Part shown: in pieces, positions 9,217-17,663 of the stretch
Layout of the letters: each line of letters starts with the position of its first letter
Numbering within the stretch: the stretch's first letter is position 1
Source of the DNA: Phycisphaerae bacterium
Lineage (GTDB): Bacteria; Planctomycetota; Phycisphaerae; Tepidisphaerales; Tepidisphaeraceae
Assembly (NCBI GenBank): GCA_026004655.1
Contig: BPJO01000010.1
Span: forward strand, 62,001 to 126,000
Reading direction: 5' to 3'
DNA: 64,000 nucleotides
Position numbers and translations under genes: made by a program
The notes under the pieces: generated by a model
Databases searched by the model: none
What the model was told of the DNA's origin: nothing
What the model saw: only the letters and a program-made list of their open reading frames with translations

Positions 9217-10200
9217 TCATATGCCATTATTCCCGTTTTCTTCCTTAAACAGGGCAGAAACCGATTCGTCCCGGTGAATTCGGGCAATGGCTTCTCCGAA
9301 CAATTCGGCCACACTTAAGACAACGAGTCGGTCCTTGATCGGGTCAGCCCGGTTCCCGATAGGGATGGTGTCAGTCACTGCCAGCTTGGTAAACGGCGCC
9401 GAGGCCAGTCGCTCCAAGGCTGGAGGAGCGAAAACCGCGTGTGTGGCGGCAATATAAATATCCTTGACCCCGTTGTCCTTCAAGATTTTACACGCTTCGG
9501 TGACGGTCCCAGCGGTTGTGATCATATCGTCCACGATCAATACGTTTTTGCCTTCTACGTCACCGATGATGTGTTTGGCTTCGGTGGTTGATCCGCTTTT
9601 CCGTCGTTTATCGATGATGCAGATTTCTCCCCCCATGATGTTGGCGTATGCTTGGGCCCGTTTGACATTTCCCACATCCGGGGAAACAAAGACCCGATTA
9701 GTCAGTTTAAGGCTTTTGAACCATTTACACATGACCGGGCTGGCGTTCAGATGATCGACGGGAATATCAAAAAACCCCTGTACCTGTGCGGCATGCAAGT
9801 CGACCGACACCACTCGATCGGCACCTGCTCGTTCGAGCAGATTGGCTACGAGTTTGGCGGTGATGGGGACCCGGCCTTCGTCCTTGCGATCCTGACGGGC
9901 GTATCCGAAATATGGGATCACCGCCGTGACACGTTTGGCGCTGGCTCGCTTGAGACAGTCGATCCAGATAAATAGCTCCATCAGGTGGGCATTGGTCGGA
10001 TACGACGTAGGTTGGAAAATAAAACAGTCCCGTCCCCGAACATCTTCTTCGACCTTGACAATCAGTTCGCCGTCCGGAAAAAGCTCTGTACGTCCTCGAC
10101 CCAGGGGTAGACGAAGATAGTCACAGACATCCTGGGCCAATTGAGGGTTGGCCCGGCCGGTAAACAGCTTGATCTTGGTCGCGTCCAGTGGGTTAGCCAT
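9217..10200 (-). CDS. prs: Ribose-phosphate pyrophosphokinase
   Basis: Makes PRPP from ribose-5-phosphate and ATP for nucleotide, His and Trp synthesis. Visible signatures are the YFGYARQDRK block, the metal/PRPP-binding VSVDLHAAQVQGFFDIPVDH region and the VLIVDDMITTAGT PRPP loop. I place the start at the ATG at 10200 (327 residues, normal family length), because AGGA lies eight bases upstream. The longer reading to 10341 adds 47 residues that look non-coding. Confidence 0.95.
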   Translation of the reverse strand: MANPLDATKIKLFTGRANPQLAQDVCDYLRLPLGRGRTELFPDGELIVKVEEDVRGRDCFIFQPTSYPTNAHLMELFIWIDCLKRASAKRVTAVIPYFGYARQDRKDEGRVPITAKLVANLLERAGADRVVSVDLHAAQVQGFFDIPVDHLNASPVMCKWFKSLKLTNRVFVSPDVGNVKRAQAYANIMGGEICIIDKRRKSGSTTEAKHIIGDVEGKNVLIVDDMITTAGTVTEACKILKDNGVKDIYIAATHAVFAPPALERLASAPFTKLAVTDTIPIGNRADPIKDRLVVLSVAELFGEAIARIHRDESVSALFKEENGNNGI

Positions 10201-10346
10201 GACAGGCATCCTGTTTGATGTCCGGGTTTCGACGAAAAAATAGAGCTTAACAATACCGAAGATTAACCAATCCTTGACACCAAGCAAATATGCACGGTTG
10301 CAGTTTTGAGTATTTGTTCTGTGGCAAGAGACGCTTTCCAAAAAAG

Positions 10347-10417
10347 CTACCCGGCCTGGATTCGAACCAGGACAAAGAGAACCAAAATCTCTTGTGCTAC
10401 CGTTACACCACCGGGTA
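10347..10417 (-). tRNA. tRNA-Gln (anticodon UUG)
   Basis: A complete cloverleaf can be drawn. The 7-bp acceptor stem is TACCCGG/CCGGGTA with discriminator G. The D-stem is GTGT/GCAC and the anticodon stem AGAGA/TCTCT around loop TTTTGGT, giving anticodon TTG. The T-stem is CCTGG/CCAGG with loop TTCGAAT. CCA is not encoded. A run of six T follows on the transcribed strand. It lies ahead of prs on the same strand. Confidence 0.93.
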
Positions 10418-10496
10418 GTGATTTTCAGATCTGTCTCGAACCCTTGACCGATGAAAACCGGAACAGGAATCGAATCAAACGAGGAAGACTCCGACA

Positions 10497-10627
10497 GGGC
10501 CGGTTGCGGTGACCGGCAAAACCAGGCCCGGATCGCCTAAACCGCAATCGATCCGGCTCATCTACCTTCGCAGGATACACACCTGCGCCTCTCGACGAAC
10601 GCCCGTTGACGACAATTGTAGTCAACG
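10497..10627. other. Structured intergenic stretch with four hairpins
   Basis: Four inverted repeats follow one another with little spacing. They are CGTTGAC/GTCAACG (10604-10610 with 10621-10627), CGCAGG/CCTGCG (10569-10574 with 10582-10587) and CCGGATCG/CGATCCGG (10528-10535 with 10549-10556). The fourth is an interrupted GGGCC-GGTT / AACC-a-GGCCC stem (10497-10505 with 10520-10529). No open reading frame of note and no tRNA fold was found. It lies between the PEP-CTERM terminator and tRNA-Gln and could be a small structured RNA; the strand is unknown. Confidence 0.35.
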
Positions 10628-10660
10628 AAAAAAGAGCCTGATTCAGCAGGCTCTCCTTTT
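10628..10660 (-). terminator. Rho-independent terminator of the PEP-CTERM gene
   Basis: On the minus strand an 8-bp stem AGAGCCTG/CAGGCTCT with a 6-base loop is followed directly by a run of T. It lies about 30 bases after the stop codon of the PEP-CTERM reading frame. Confidence 0.8.
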
Positions 10661-10691
10661 GAACCTATTCTTGCAGATCGAAGAATAATTT

Positions 10692-11293
10692 TCAAGCCCG
10701 ACGACGCCTGCGAAGCATCAAAAGACCAGTCAGGGTCAGACCGCTCATCCAAACGGGTTCGGGAATGGCTGTGACAGTGATCTGGCCAGCAGAAGCGGAC
10801 GAGGAAATAATATTCCCGTCCAAAGCAACACCCAATCCGATGAAATTGATCAAGAATTGCTGACCCTCAACCAACCCGGAAGTATCAATCGTAATCCGGA
10901 ACAATTCTCCGCTTGCAGCGATACTTTCTCCGTCACCTGTTACAACGCCATTCACAAGAACAGCGGAGGAAGAGGGAAGTGGATCGGTGGTGGTGATATC
11001 TCCAGTGGGCGTACTTTCAAAAATACTCAGTGAGGTGTCAAAAACGGTGATAGGAACTATATCCGTGCCACCTGCAACAGGGCCGCCGTCTCCTATTCGA
11101 AGATCAAATGTGATGGCATCGATCGGGTCCCCCCCGGAAATCGTGATGGGAAATAACCACCGAACTTGTCCCCTGGGGGTATTGAGACCGAAGGGGCTGA
11201 TACAACCACCGCAGCCGAGGTTGAAGAAACCAACGCTCCTACGGTAACTGCGACAAGGGATGAAACAAAACGAAACCAATTCAGACTAGCCAT
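10692..11293 (-). pseudogene. PEP-CTERM-tailed exported protein, frameshifted
   Basis: Two halves of one gene lie in different frames. The 5' half starts at the ATG at 11293, with GAGGAG eight bases upstream, and gives a signal peptide (MASLNWFRFVSSLVAVTVGA, cleaved near the STSAA segment) and the first part of the mature protein. The 3' half, open from about 11180 to 10692, gives a beta-rich domain and a typical PEP-CTERM tail: IPEPVW, a hydrophobic stretch, then RRRRRA. Such tails are processed by an exosortase. The frames must switch by one base between about 11125 and 11185, a stretch that includes a run of seven G on the coding strand. Either the gene is broken or there is a base-calling error. 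Its terminator follows. Confidence 0.75.
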
Positions 11294-11387
11294 TTTATCC
11301 ACTCCTCATTTTCCACAAAACTGACAAACTGAACAATATACGTGTGGTAACGTCAATATTACCTATCCCGCACAACGTCATGACAAA

Positions 11388-14300
11388 TCAGACATTGATC
11401 AGTTGAACGAGCGTTCGTCCCGAATAATTCGAAGTAACAATACTCATATCCAAAGCATCCACCCGTCCGTCCCGATTCAGATCAAACCGATTATTGACGC
11501 CTACGGTGTTTCTTCCGCTATAGTTAGCGGTTACAACGGAAGCGTCTATTGCATTCACCGTGGTATCTCCCGCAACATTTCCGGATTCACCAACAATGTT
11601 CCCAAAATAGAACACATCCGGGCTACTAAGTCCAGTGTTATTTGTGGCTCGGAGGGTGACTTGTAGCCAAGTATTCTTGATCAACCCGTCCGGCCAAATG
11701 AGCGTGATTCGGTCTGAACCGTTGACCCCCTGACCATGACGAATAGTAATTTCAGGCATGGTAAGAAGGGGAGACATTGACGACGGGGAAGCAACATTGC
11801 CTATTTTAAAGGCCAGATCTTCTTCGGTTAGGGTACCGGTAGGCAAATTGGCCAGGTCAATGATGATCCCGTTAATGCCTTTGGCGTAATTGGTGTAATG
11901 AGAGAAATTGGCTCGTCCTTGTCCGGGTCGCAAAGCCGTTTTATCGGTGGCGATCGCTGCATTATCCGAGCTGTTGGCTTGGGGGTTGTTTCCGTCGAAT
12001 ACGCTATTGTTATAGAAAATGTACCGACCGACCACAGAAGTCGGCGCGATCATCGACCAAGTCTCAGTATCACTGTCAGAGAGGGTGTCGTCCGGAAGGT
12101 TAATGTTAATAATTCCCGAACCTGCGACTCGGACACTTAGACCATAGGTCCCCGTTCCGGAGGTGTAAGCCGATAAACCGGAAATCGTGAACGTGGTATT
12201 ATTGGTGGTGCTCACGCTGAGTGTAGCTGGATTAAGAGCAACAGGTTGACCATTTTTAGTCAGGAGGATGTCGTCAGCCCCGAAACCATTTACGGCACGA
12301 TTGAAAACGACCGTCGCTGTGTTCAAGGCAGTAGTTCGTGGGTTCGGGCTGATGGGTTGAACATCGGCCCGCAAAGGTGCCAAGGTGTCGGCTACCGATT
12401 GATTGATAACCAGTTGAGGTGCAAAATCCCCCCCGGCATATTCTTTGCTAGCCACCCGGATTCCGCTGAGTGCGCTGTCCCCGTTATCGACCCTTCCTGT
12501 CATGGCAAAACTGATAAAACCATCCTCTCCAAGGCCGGTTTTAACGTAGTTGGTGACATCGATTTCTACCCAGCCTCGGGGGTCAGCACCGAGCGTGATT
12601 GCGCCGTTGGACAGTAGATTGGAGCCCGGGTTATGAGCATGCCAATCATCCAACGTCAGCTCGGACCAGAGAGTCAGGGGTTCGCCGAATAATTGTTTCT
12701 GATAATCGCTGGCTTGGGCAAACGTGATGGCTCCACCGGTAGGAACTGCGGGAATGGATGGATCGTCTTCAAAACCCTTAATGTAGACCCGGAGTTTTGC
12801 AGAGTCGATTTCCCCGGCGATTCGATTTCTTAGATCGAACTTGAGATACCCGGTACGAAAACCTGAACCGACCAGAATATCTGTTTCGGTTCCATGAGTG
12901 GCAGTGGAGGTGCCCCCACGGGTAGCGTACGTATCATCCGATGCCACAACCCCTTTGGTTGTCAGTTGTCCTCCCGAAACTTCGAGGGTGTAAATCCCAT
13001 ATGCAGGATCTTGATCGTCGTCAGTCAGGCGCAGCATCATGCGATACGTTCCGGGTTTGAGGGCAACACCGCTAAGACGCATGGTGTCATCGTCCAAACG
13101 GGTCAGGGTCATCCCGGCTGGGACGAACCCGGCGACCAGTTTGAAAGTCGCGTTGGACGGATTCGCAACATCCCCCAAAGACAAGGCGTTAATGTCGTAT
13201 GTAAAACTTTGACCGGTATAAATGGACCCGATCACGGAATTGTTCGGCAGAAGAGGAACCTGATTGATCGGGTCATCGATATCCCGAATCAGTTGCTCTT
13301 CATCTGCGTAATCCAGAAGGTATTGCCATTTGACAGCTTGCCCGTAAGCATAACCATTGGCCTGTCCGAGGTATTCCTTGTGTCCCCATTGACCGTTTCG
13401 ATTCCAGGGAGAGATGTCTTGGAAGGCGGCATGGGTTTTAAGCCCTCTTGCTTTATAAACCTGAAGTTGGGCGGCATATACTTCTGCCATCCGGGGGTTT
13501 CGATTGATTTCCTCGATGAACTTTGTGAACCGGTCATTGTTGTAAGGATTGGTGTCATCGTCCGGATAGTTCTGTTTTACATATTCTGAAAGGCTGTAAT
13601 TGCGGGTGGCTCCGGGTGTGGTGGAATCGACGATTTTGCCATCCTTGATGTAAACCCACTGTCCATGGGTGTAGAGGCTGGGGCCTCCTTCGTAGGCGAG
13701 ATACTTTAACCCGAAGGCGGATGCAGTTTGCAGGTTTTGATTCGGGTTGAACTGTTGGGCTGTCAGAGAGAACTTGGTGATCCAGTCGTCGATGGCTTGT
13801 TGGATTCGAGGGTCATTCGGGTTGCCGTAGTTTACGTTCAACCAGTCGATTTCATTGAACAGGTGTTTGACAAAGGCGTTGTTCCCGAAATAGGTGGTCA
13901 CCGCCAGGACATGACCCATGTAATTCGGTTCGCCGACCCAGTCGTCCGCCCGATTCTGCATCGCGGTCAAGTAAGAATTATTATAAGACTGTTGCCCGCT
14001 GAAAGCCGCTGCCACCCGGACGACATCCGAACTACGGTCGATATTGCCCGACAGACCTGCGGTACGGAACTCCTGGTCAAAGATCCGGAACATTTCCGCG
14101 GCCCGTCTGCCGTTGAAAGCGGGTTTACTGATGCCCATCAGACGGGATTGTTCCAAAGCCCAATCGCCTTGGGGAAAAGAACTTCCGGAAGACCAGATTT
14201 CATTAGAATGTTCGATGTAAAGCTTCAATCCCGGGTTGAGCCCCGGCTGACCAGGGATCTTACCGGCAAACATCCGAGCGACATTCCGAATATAGTCATC

Positions 14301-15329
14301 GTTAGCGGCATGGGGAATGTTGATCCAAGGATTGACATTCAGACGATTAGACAAATCAATAATCCATTCCCATGCGACACCGATTTCACCGTATTTATTT
14401 GGATCGTTGATACCAGGTACATTCAAAGCTTTCCAATTCGTATTCCCATTGGCAAAGGCATGATCAGCCGGTCGGCGGTCGGACCAATTGATCTGTGGAT
14501 TCCCATTGGTTTCGAGCCAGTCCATAAACCGGAAATAAGACGCTTTGGAAGATATCTCCTGCAAGTGTCGAATATATTGCGGGTGCCAAAAAGGATTGGG
14601 ATTTTCAGAAGTCGGCTCGAGGGAACGGACCTCAGGTTGATCCGGGTCGGGCATCCAGACATGAACATCCCGGACGTAGTCTCCTCCTCGGGCCAGATTA
14701 TCGACCTGAACCCTTAACCGGCCGTCCGTAACGCGATAGACACGACGATTCAGACCGGTTTCTACGGGTGTCAATTCCGTACCGTTGCTTCGTCGAAGGG
14801 TGACCACTCCATCCCCGACCCAAGTCACGGTGTAAAGCCCAGGAGGGGCACCCGTAGGATGGTAGCTGTTCTGAAAAGGTTTAGCGTTATAGGTGCCTGC
14901 GGGAATCACATACCCCCGACTGTCCAGGTTGGCGGTGGGGACCTTGGTATTGTTGAAATCCCGGGCTTCACCCTGCATAAACCCCCGACTTTCCATTTTC
15001 AAGGCATCCGCAAATACCCAGAACGGAGAGTAATAAAAAATTCCTCCTAGATTGACCGCTACTTCCTTATATTCACTGTTGTTGATGGATGTTGCGGTTA
15101 AAGAGGAGGATGACGGAACCGGGGATAACGTTTCTGCGTAGAGTGGGGTCGAATCACTTAAAAGGCGCCGGGGTTCCAGTGTTTCGACCCGACAAAAACC
15201 TTCGATTCGAGGGGGTGATGAACTTTTCTTAATCGATACGCGTTGAGAGAAAAATAGTTCCACAGGCGCTCCGCGTTTTCCAGGGTGCTTGGCAAGTTGA
15301 TCAATCCGGACTTGCACATTTATTCCCAT
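11388..15329 (-). CDS. Large exported LEPR-motif, GH-like, DNRLRE and dockerin-repeat protein
   Basis: A 1313-residue protein. Near the N-terminus is VETLEPRRLLS (LEPRRLL at about residues 51-57), a sorting motif seen on planctomycete surface proteins. Residues about 150-660 form a barrel-like domain with an HSNEIWS block near 375; an 'NE' pair of this kind carries the acid/base in clan GH-A glycoside hydrolases, so a sugar hydrolase is possible but unproved. A cadherin-like Ig segment comes next, then a DNRLRE-like beta domain (about 815-960), a second Ig-like domain (FNRAVNGFGADDI) and a C-terminal dockerin-like pair with DLNRDGRVDALDMS. The ATG at 15329 has GGAG upstream; a longer reading to 15395 lacks a good site. 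It is divergent from the ECF sigma gene. Confidence 0.75.
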   Translation of the reverse strand: MGINVQVRIDQLAKHPGKRGAPVELFFSQRVSIKKSSSPPRIEGFCRVETLEPRRLLSDSTPLYAETLSPVPSSSSLTATSINNSEYKEVAVNLGGIFYYSPFWVFADALKMESRGFMQGEARDFNNTKVPTANLDSRGYVIPAGTYNAKPFQNSYHPTGAPPGLYTVTWVGDGVVTLRRSNGTELTPVETGLNRRVYRVTDGRLRVQVDNLARGGDYVRDVHVWMPDPDQPEVRSLEPTSENPNPFWHPQYIRHLQEISSKASYFRFMDWLETNGNPQINWSDRRPADHAFANGNTNWKALNVPGINDPNKYGEIGVAWEWIIDLSNRLNVNPWINIPHAANDDYIRNVARMFAGKIPGQPGLNPGLKLYIEHSNEIWSSGSSFPQGDWALEQSRLMGISKPAFNGRRAAEMFRIFDQEFRTAGLSGNIDRSSDVVRVAAAFSGQQSYNNSYLTAMQNRADDWVGEPNYMGHVLAVTTYFGNNAFVKHLFNEIDWLNVNYGNPNDPRIQQAIDDWITKFSLTAQQFNPNQNLQTASAFGLKYLAYEGGPSLYTHGQWVYIKDGKIVDSTTPGATRNYSLSEYVKQNYPDDDTNPYNNDRFTKFIEEINRNPRMAEVYAAQLQVYKARGLKTHAAFQDISPWNRNGQWGHKEYLGQANGYAYGQAVKWQYLLDYADEEQLIRDIDDPINQVPLLPNNSVIGSIYTGQSFTYDINALSLGDVANPSNATFKLVAGFVPAGMTLTRLDDDTMRLSGVALKPGTYRMMLRLTDDDQDPAYGIYTLEVSGGQLTTKGVVASDDTYATRGGTSTATHGTETDILVGSGFRTGYLKFDLRNRIAGEIDSAKLRVYIKGFEDDPSIPAVPTGGAITFAQASDYQKQLFGEPLTLWSELTLDDWHAHNPGSNLLSNGAITLGADPRGWVEIDVTNYVKTGLGEDGFISFAMTGRVDNGDSALSGIRVASKEYAGGDFAPQLVINQSVADTLAPLRADVQPISPNPRTTALNTATVVFNRAVNGFGADDILLTKNGQPVALNPATLSVSTTNNTTFTISGLSAYTSGTGTYGLSVRVAGSGIININLPDDTLSDSDTETWSMIAPTSVVGRYIFYNNSVFDGNNPQANSSDNAAIATDKTALRPGQGRANFSHYTNYAKGINGIIIDLANLPTGTLTEEDLAFKIGNVASPSSMSPLLTMPEITIRHGQGVNGSDRITLIWPDGLIKNTWLQVTLRATNNTGLSSPDVFYFGNIVGESGNVAGDTTVNAIDASVVTANYSGRNTVGVNNRFDLNRDGRVDALDMSIVTSNYSGRTLVQLINV

Positions 15330-15475
15330 TTTTCGCTCCAAATGCAACAAAAAAACAGCTATTTTCACCGAAGGCCCGCGGAATCGCCCCCCCAATCCAA
15401 GAGAAAATAAAAAATTTGATTACCGGGAAGTTTTTGAATGTTGGGCGATACTCATCTATGGAATGGCACGGACGC

Positions 15476-16021
15476 ATGAAGGATCAGCCGAGCGACGAGC
15501 AACTTTTAACTCGATTATCGGTTGACCCCCAGGCGGTGCGACTTCTGTTGGAACGGCACGGGGCTTATCTGCAGGGTTTGGCTCGTAGTTTGACCCGTTC
15601 CGAAACCGAAGCCGACGATGCAGTGCAGGAAACGCTCATGGCGTTGCTCAAAGCCCGATTCGACGGTCGGTCAAGTGTCAGAACGTTCATTGTGTCGATT
15701 CTGATCCGTCAGGCGGCTGTTTTGAGACGTAAACGTCGGGGATGGTTGAGGATCGTTCCGGAAGTCGAGGAAACTTCTGATCCGAAGACCGGTATCCAAG
15801 AAGTCGATGCCCGTCTGGATTTGGCGACGATGTTGCAAAAACTGGCTCCGGAGTATCGCGAAGTCATCGTCCTGCGTGAACTGGAGTCGATGACCTACGA
15901 TGAGATGGCCGGGGTGCTTGGTGTACCCAAAGGAACAGTCGAGTCCCGACTGCACCGGGCCCGGGAACAGTTGAAACAAATTTGGAAGCATCAAGACGAA
16001 ACGTCTTGGAAAAGGCAATGA
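15476..16021 (+). CDS. ECF-type RNA polymerase sigma factor
   Basis: Sigma-70 family, extracytoplasmic-function type, about 181 residues from this ATG (an ATG at 15458 is an alternative). Region 2 (about residues 20-85) contains the block ADDAVQETLMALLKARFDG. Region 4 contains LAPEYREVIVLRELESMTYD and GVPKGTVESRLHRAREQLK, the helix-turn-helix that reads the -35 element. Its stop overlaps the ATG of the anti-sigma gene by four bases, so the two are translationally coupled. No regulatory extension is seen. It is followed by exported proteins and the type II secretion operon. Confidence 0.9.
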   Translation: MKDQPSDEQLLTRLSVDPQAVRLLLERHGAYLQGLARSLTRSETEADDAVQETLMALLKARFDGRSSVRTFIVSILIRQAAVLRRKRRGWLRIVPEVEETSDPKTGIQEVDARLDLATMLQKLAPEYREVIVLRELESMTYDEMAGVLGVPKGTVESRLHRAREQLKQIWKHQDETSWKRQ

Positions 16022-16467
16022 ATTGTCCGAATGATCAATTTCTGCACCGCTTCTATGACGAGGAGCTTTCGCCGGAAGATCGGCAGCGGGTTGAATCGCA
16101 TCTGGTAAGTTGTTCCACGTGTGCTGACAGGGTCCACGAACTGCAGTCGATCGGAAACAGGATCCGCCAAGCCTCGTTCGGTGAACTGACCTCCCGGACC
16201 TTGGTTCGTTGGCACCATACGGTAATGGACCTGCAGGAGCGGTCGATCCGTCGGTTGGCCGGTTGGATGACCGCAGCAGCATCGGTGGTGCTGGTGGTCT
16301 CACTTTACACCGCCACCCGAACTCAAGCCCAGACGGCCTTGTCGGATGTTCATGACTGGGAAGCAGCTGTCGTCGGAATTGATATCGAGTCAGCTTCTCC
16401 GGATATCGCGACTGCCCAGTGGATCGCGACGGATCTGTCCCGCACTACCAGCGGAGGTCAGCCATGA
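16018..16467 (+). CDS. Putative zinc-finger anti-sigma factor
   Basis: A 149-residue membrane protein likely to hold the preceding sigma factor at the membrane. The N-terminus has the zf-HC2 pattern: an early Cys, the Asp/Glu-rich DEELSPEDRQRVESHL helix and then CSTC. One transmembrane helix follows at about residues 80-98 (AASVVLVVSL), and the short C-terminal part would be periplasmic. Four-base ATGA overlaps join it to the sigma gene upstream and to the next gene downstream. The role is inferred from the motif and position. Confidence 0.8.
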   Translation: MNCPNDQFLHRFYDEELSPEDRQRVESHLVSCSTCADRVHELQSIGNRIRQASFGELTSRTLVRWHHTVMDLQERSIRRLAGWMTAAASVVLVVSLYTATRTQAQTALSDVHDWEAAVVGIDIESASPDIATAQWIATDLSRTTSGGQP

Positions 16468-16973
16468 CCCGGATGATCGTTATCACTGGTTTCATTATCG
16501 CGTTCGGTGCCGGACTCATGAGCGGAATCGTATTGAAATCTTACGGCCCGGGTGCTCCTAAACCCGACAAGCGAGACCCCCAAAGTTGGATTGCAGAGCA
16601 GCTCGAACTGAATCCTGAACAGCAAAAACGACTGAAAGAGATCTGGTCCGGCTTCGGTGGAAGACGCGATAACTGGCAGAAACGCGAACAGATCCGCCGG
16701 GAACGCGACGAAGCCATCGCAAACCTGATTCGTCCCGAAGACATGTCCGCTTATGACCAGATCCTGGAAATCGCCCGACAGAAAACCGAGGCACTCGAAG
16801 CCGAAGGAAAAGCCCGATTCCAAGAAGCGGTCGAAAAAACAAAAGCCTTTCTCACGGAAAAGCAGCGGAAAAAATATGAAGAGTTACTGTCCCGCGGACC
16901 CGGACATGGTCGCGACGGTCGTGACCGTGAGCGGGACAAGCCTGGACCTGGACCCAAGCCGGGTCGTCCGTAA
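16464..16973 (+). CDS. Spy/CpxP-like periplasmic protein
   Basis: A 169-residue protein with one N-terminal hydrophobic segment (residues 4-24) acting as signal or anchor. The rest is highly charged and helical: a LNPEQQKRLKEI block is followed by a long Arg/Lys/Glu-rich coil with LTEKQRKKYEELL near the end. This is the LTxxQ-type repeat of Spy/CpxP and heavy-metal-resistance proteins, which sense or buffer unfolded envelope proteins. The tail is Arg/Gly/Pro-rich. GGAGG sits seven bases before the ATG, which overlaps the anti-sigma stop. It probably belongs to the same envelope-stress unit. Confidence 0.65.
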   Translation: MTRMIVITGFIIAFGAGLMSGIVLKSYGPGAPKPDKRDPQSWIAEQLELNPEQQKRLKEIWSGFGGRRDNWQKREQIRRERDEAIANLIRPEDMSAYDQILEIARQKTEALEAEGKARFQEAVEKTKAFLTEKQRKKYEELLSRGPGHGRDGRDRERDKPGPGPKPGRP

Positions 16974-17012
16974 ATGTGCTCGGACTGGAACTTTTTTTTA
17001 AGGAGTAGCGCA

Positions 17013-17585
17013 ATGAATTGGAAAGCAGTTTTTGCAACCATTGCAGTAACATTCGCAGGAGCGTCAACGCTGGTGGTAGCCCAGGACGGTGGACGACCCG
17101 ATAGAGAACGTCAGCGGGGTGAAGATCGTCGACCCGAGGGTGAACGCCCCGACCGTGAGCGAGGCAACAGAGATCCCGGGCAATGGCAGCAGCGAATGAT
17201 GGAGCGTCTAAAAGAGGAATTGAATGCCCCCGACGATGAATGGGGTGTCATTCAGCCCAAACTCGAAAAGGTTATGGTAGCCCAACGCGAAGCCAGGGCT
17301 GGGACGATATTCGGGGGCGGACGTCGTGGCCCCGGCGGGCCTGGCGGCGGTCCCGGACCGGATCGTCCCCGGGACGACAGCCCCGTAGCCATGGCAGCAC
17401 GTGAACTTCGGACTGTCTTGGAAAACCCGAATGCTTCCGGCGAAGAAATCGACCGTAAACTCAATGCTTATCGTGATGCCCGCACCAAAGCCAATGAAAA
17501 GCTCGAAGACGCTCGAAAAGAACTGAGAGAAGTTCTTACCGCCCGTCAGGAAGCCGCTTTGGTCATGGCAGGGATTCTCGAGTAG
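17013..17585 (+). CDS. Exported Arg/Gly-rich coiled-coil protein
   Basis: A 190-residue protein with a signal peptide (about residues 1-24, ending in VVAQ). The mature N-terminus is an Arg/Asp/Glu/Pro-rich repeat-like stretch, followed by a helical segment (QWQQRMMERLKEELNAPDDEW), a Gly/Pro/Arg linker and a long helical C-terminus. No known enzyme motif is seen. It resembles its upstream neighbour in layout and may be a distant relative. AAGGAG lies upstream of the ATG. It lies just ahead of gspE. Confidence 0.65.
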   Translation: MNWKAVFATIAVTFAGASTLVVAQDGGRPDRERQRGEDRRPEGERPDRERGNRDPGQWQQRMMERLKEELNAPDDEWGVIQPKLEKVMVAQREARAGTIFGGGRRGPGGPGGGPGPDRPRDDSPVAMAARELRTVLENPNASGEEIDRKLNAYRDARTKANEKLEDARKELREVLTARQEAALVMAGILE

Positions 17586-17663
17586 TTTGTAAAAATCCAC
17601 ACTGTTGCGTGTCCACACGGGTCTTTCCGCCGGGCCCGTGTGGCACGTTCTTCAAGAAATCCG

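Noticed and set aside
9217..10341. Long form of prs (374 residues)
   Set aside because: The first 47 residues match nothing in the family and AGGA supports the ATG at 10200.
10425..10630. Second tRNA or signal-recognition-particle RNA near tRNA-Gln
   Set aside because: No cloverleaf with a T-loop and no conserved GGAAG/AGCAG tetraloop region could be found, so it is only listed as a structured stretch.
12894..14717. Two long plus-strand readings (231 and 329 codons) opposite the LEPR/dockerin gene
   Set aside because: They are antisense shadows: the minus strand codes for recognisable domains throughout, and the plus readings have no motif or ribosome site.
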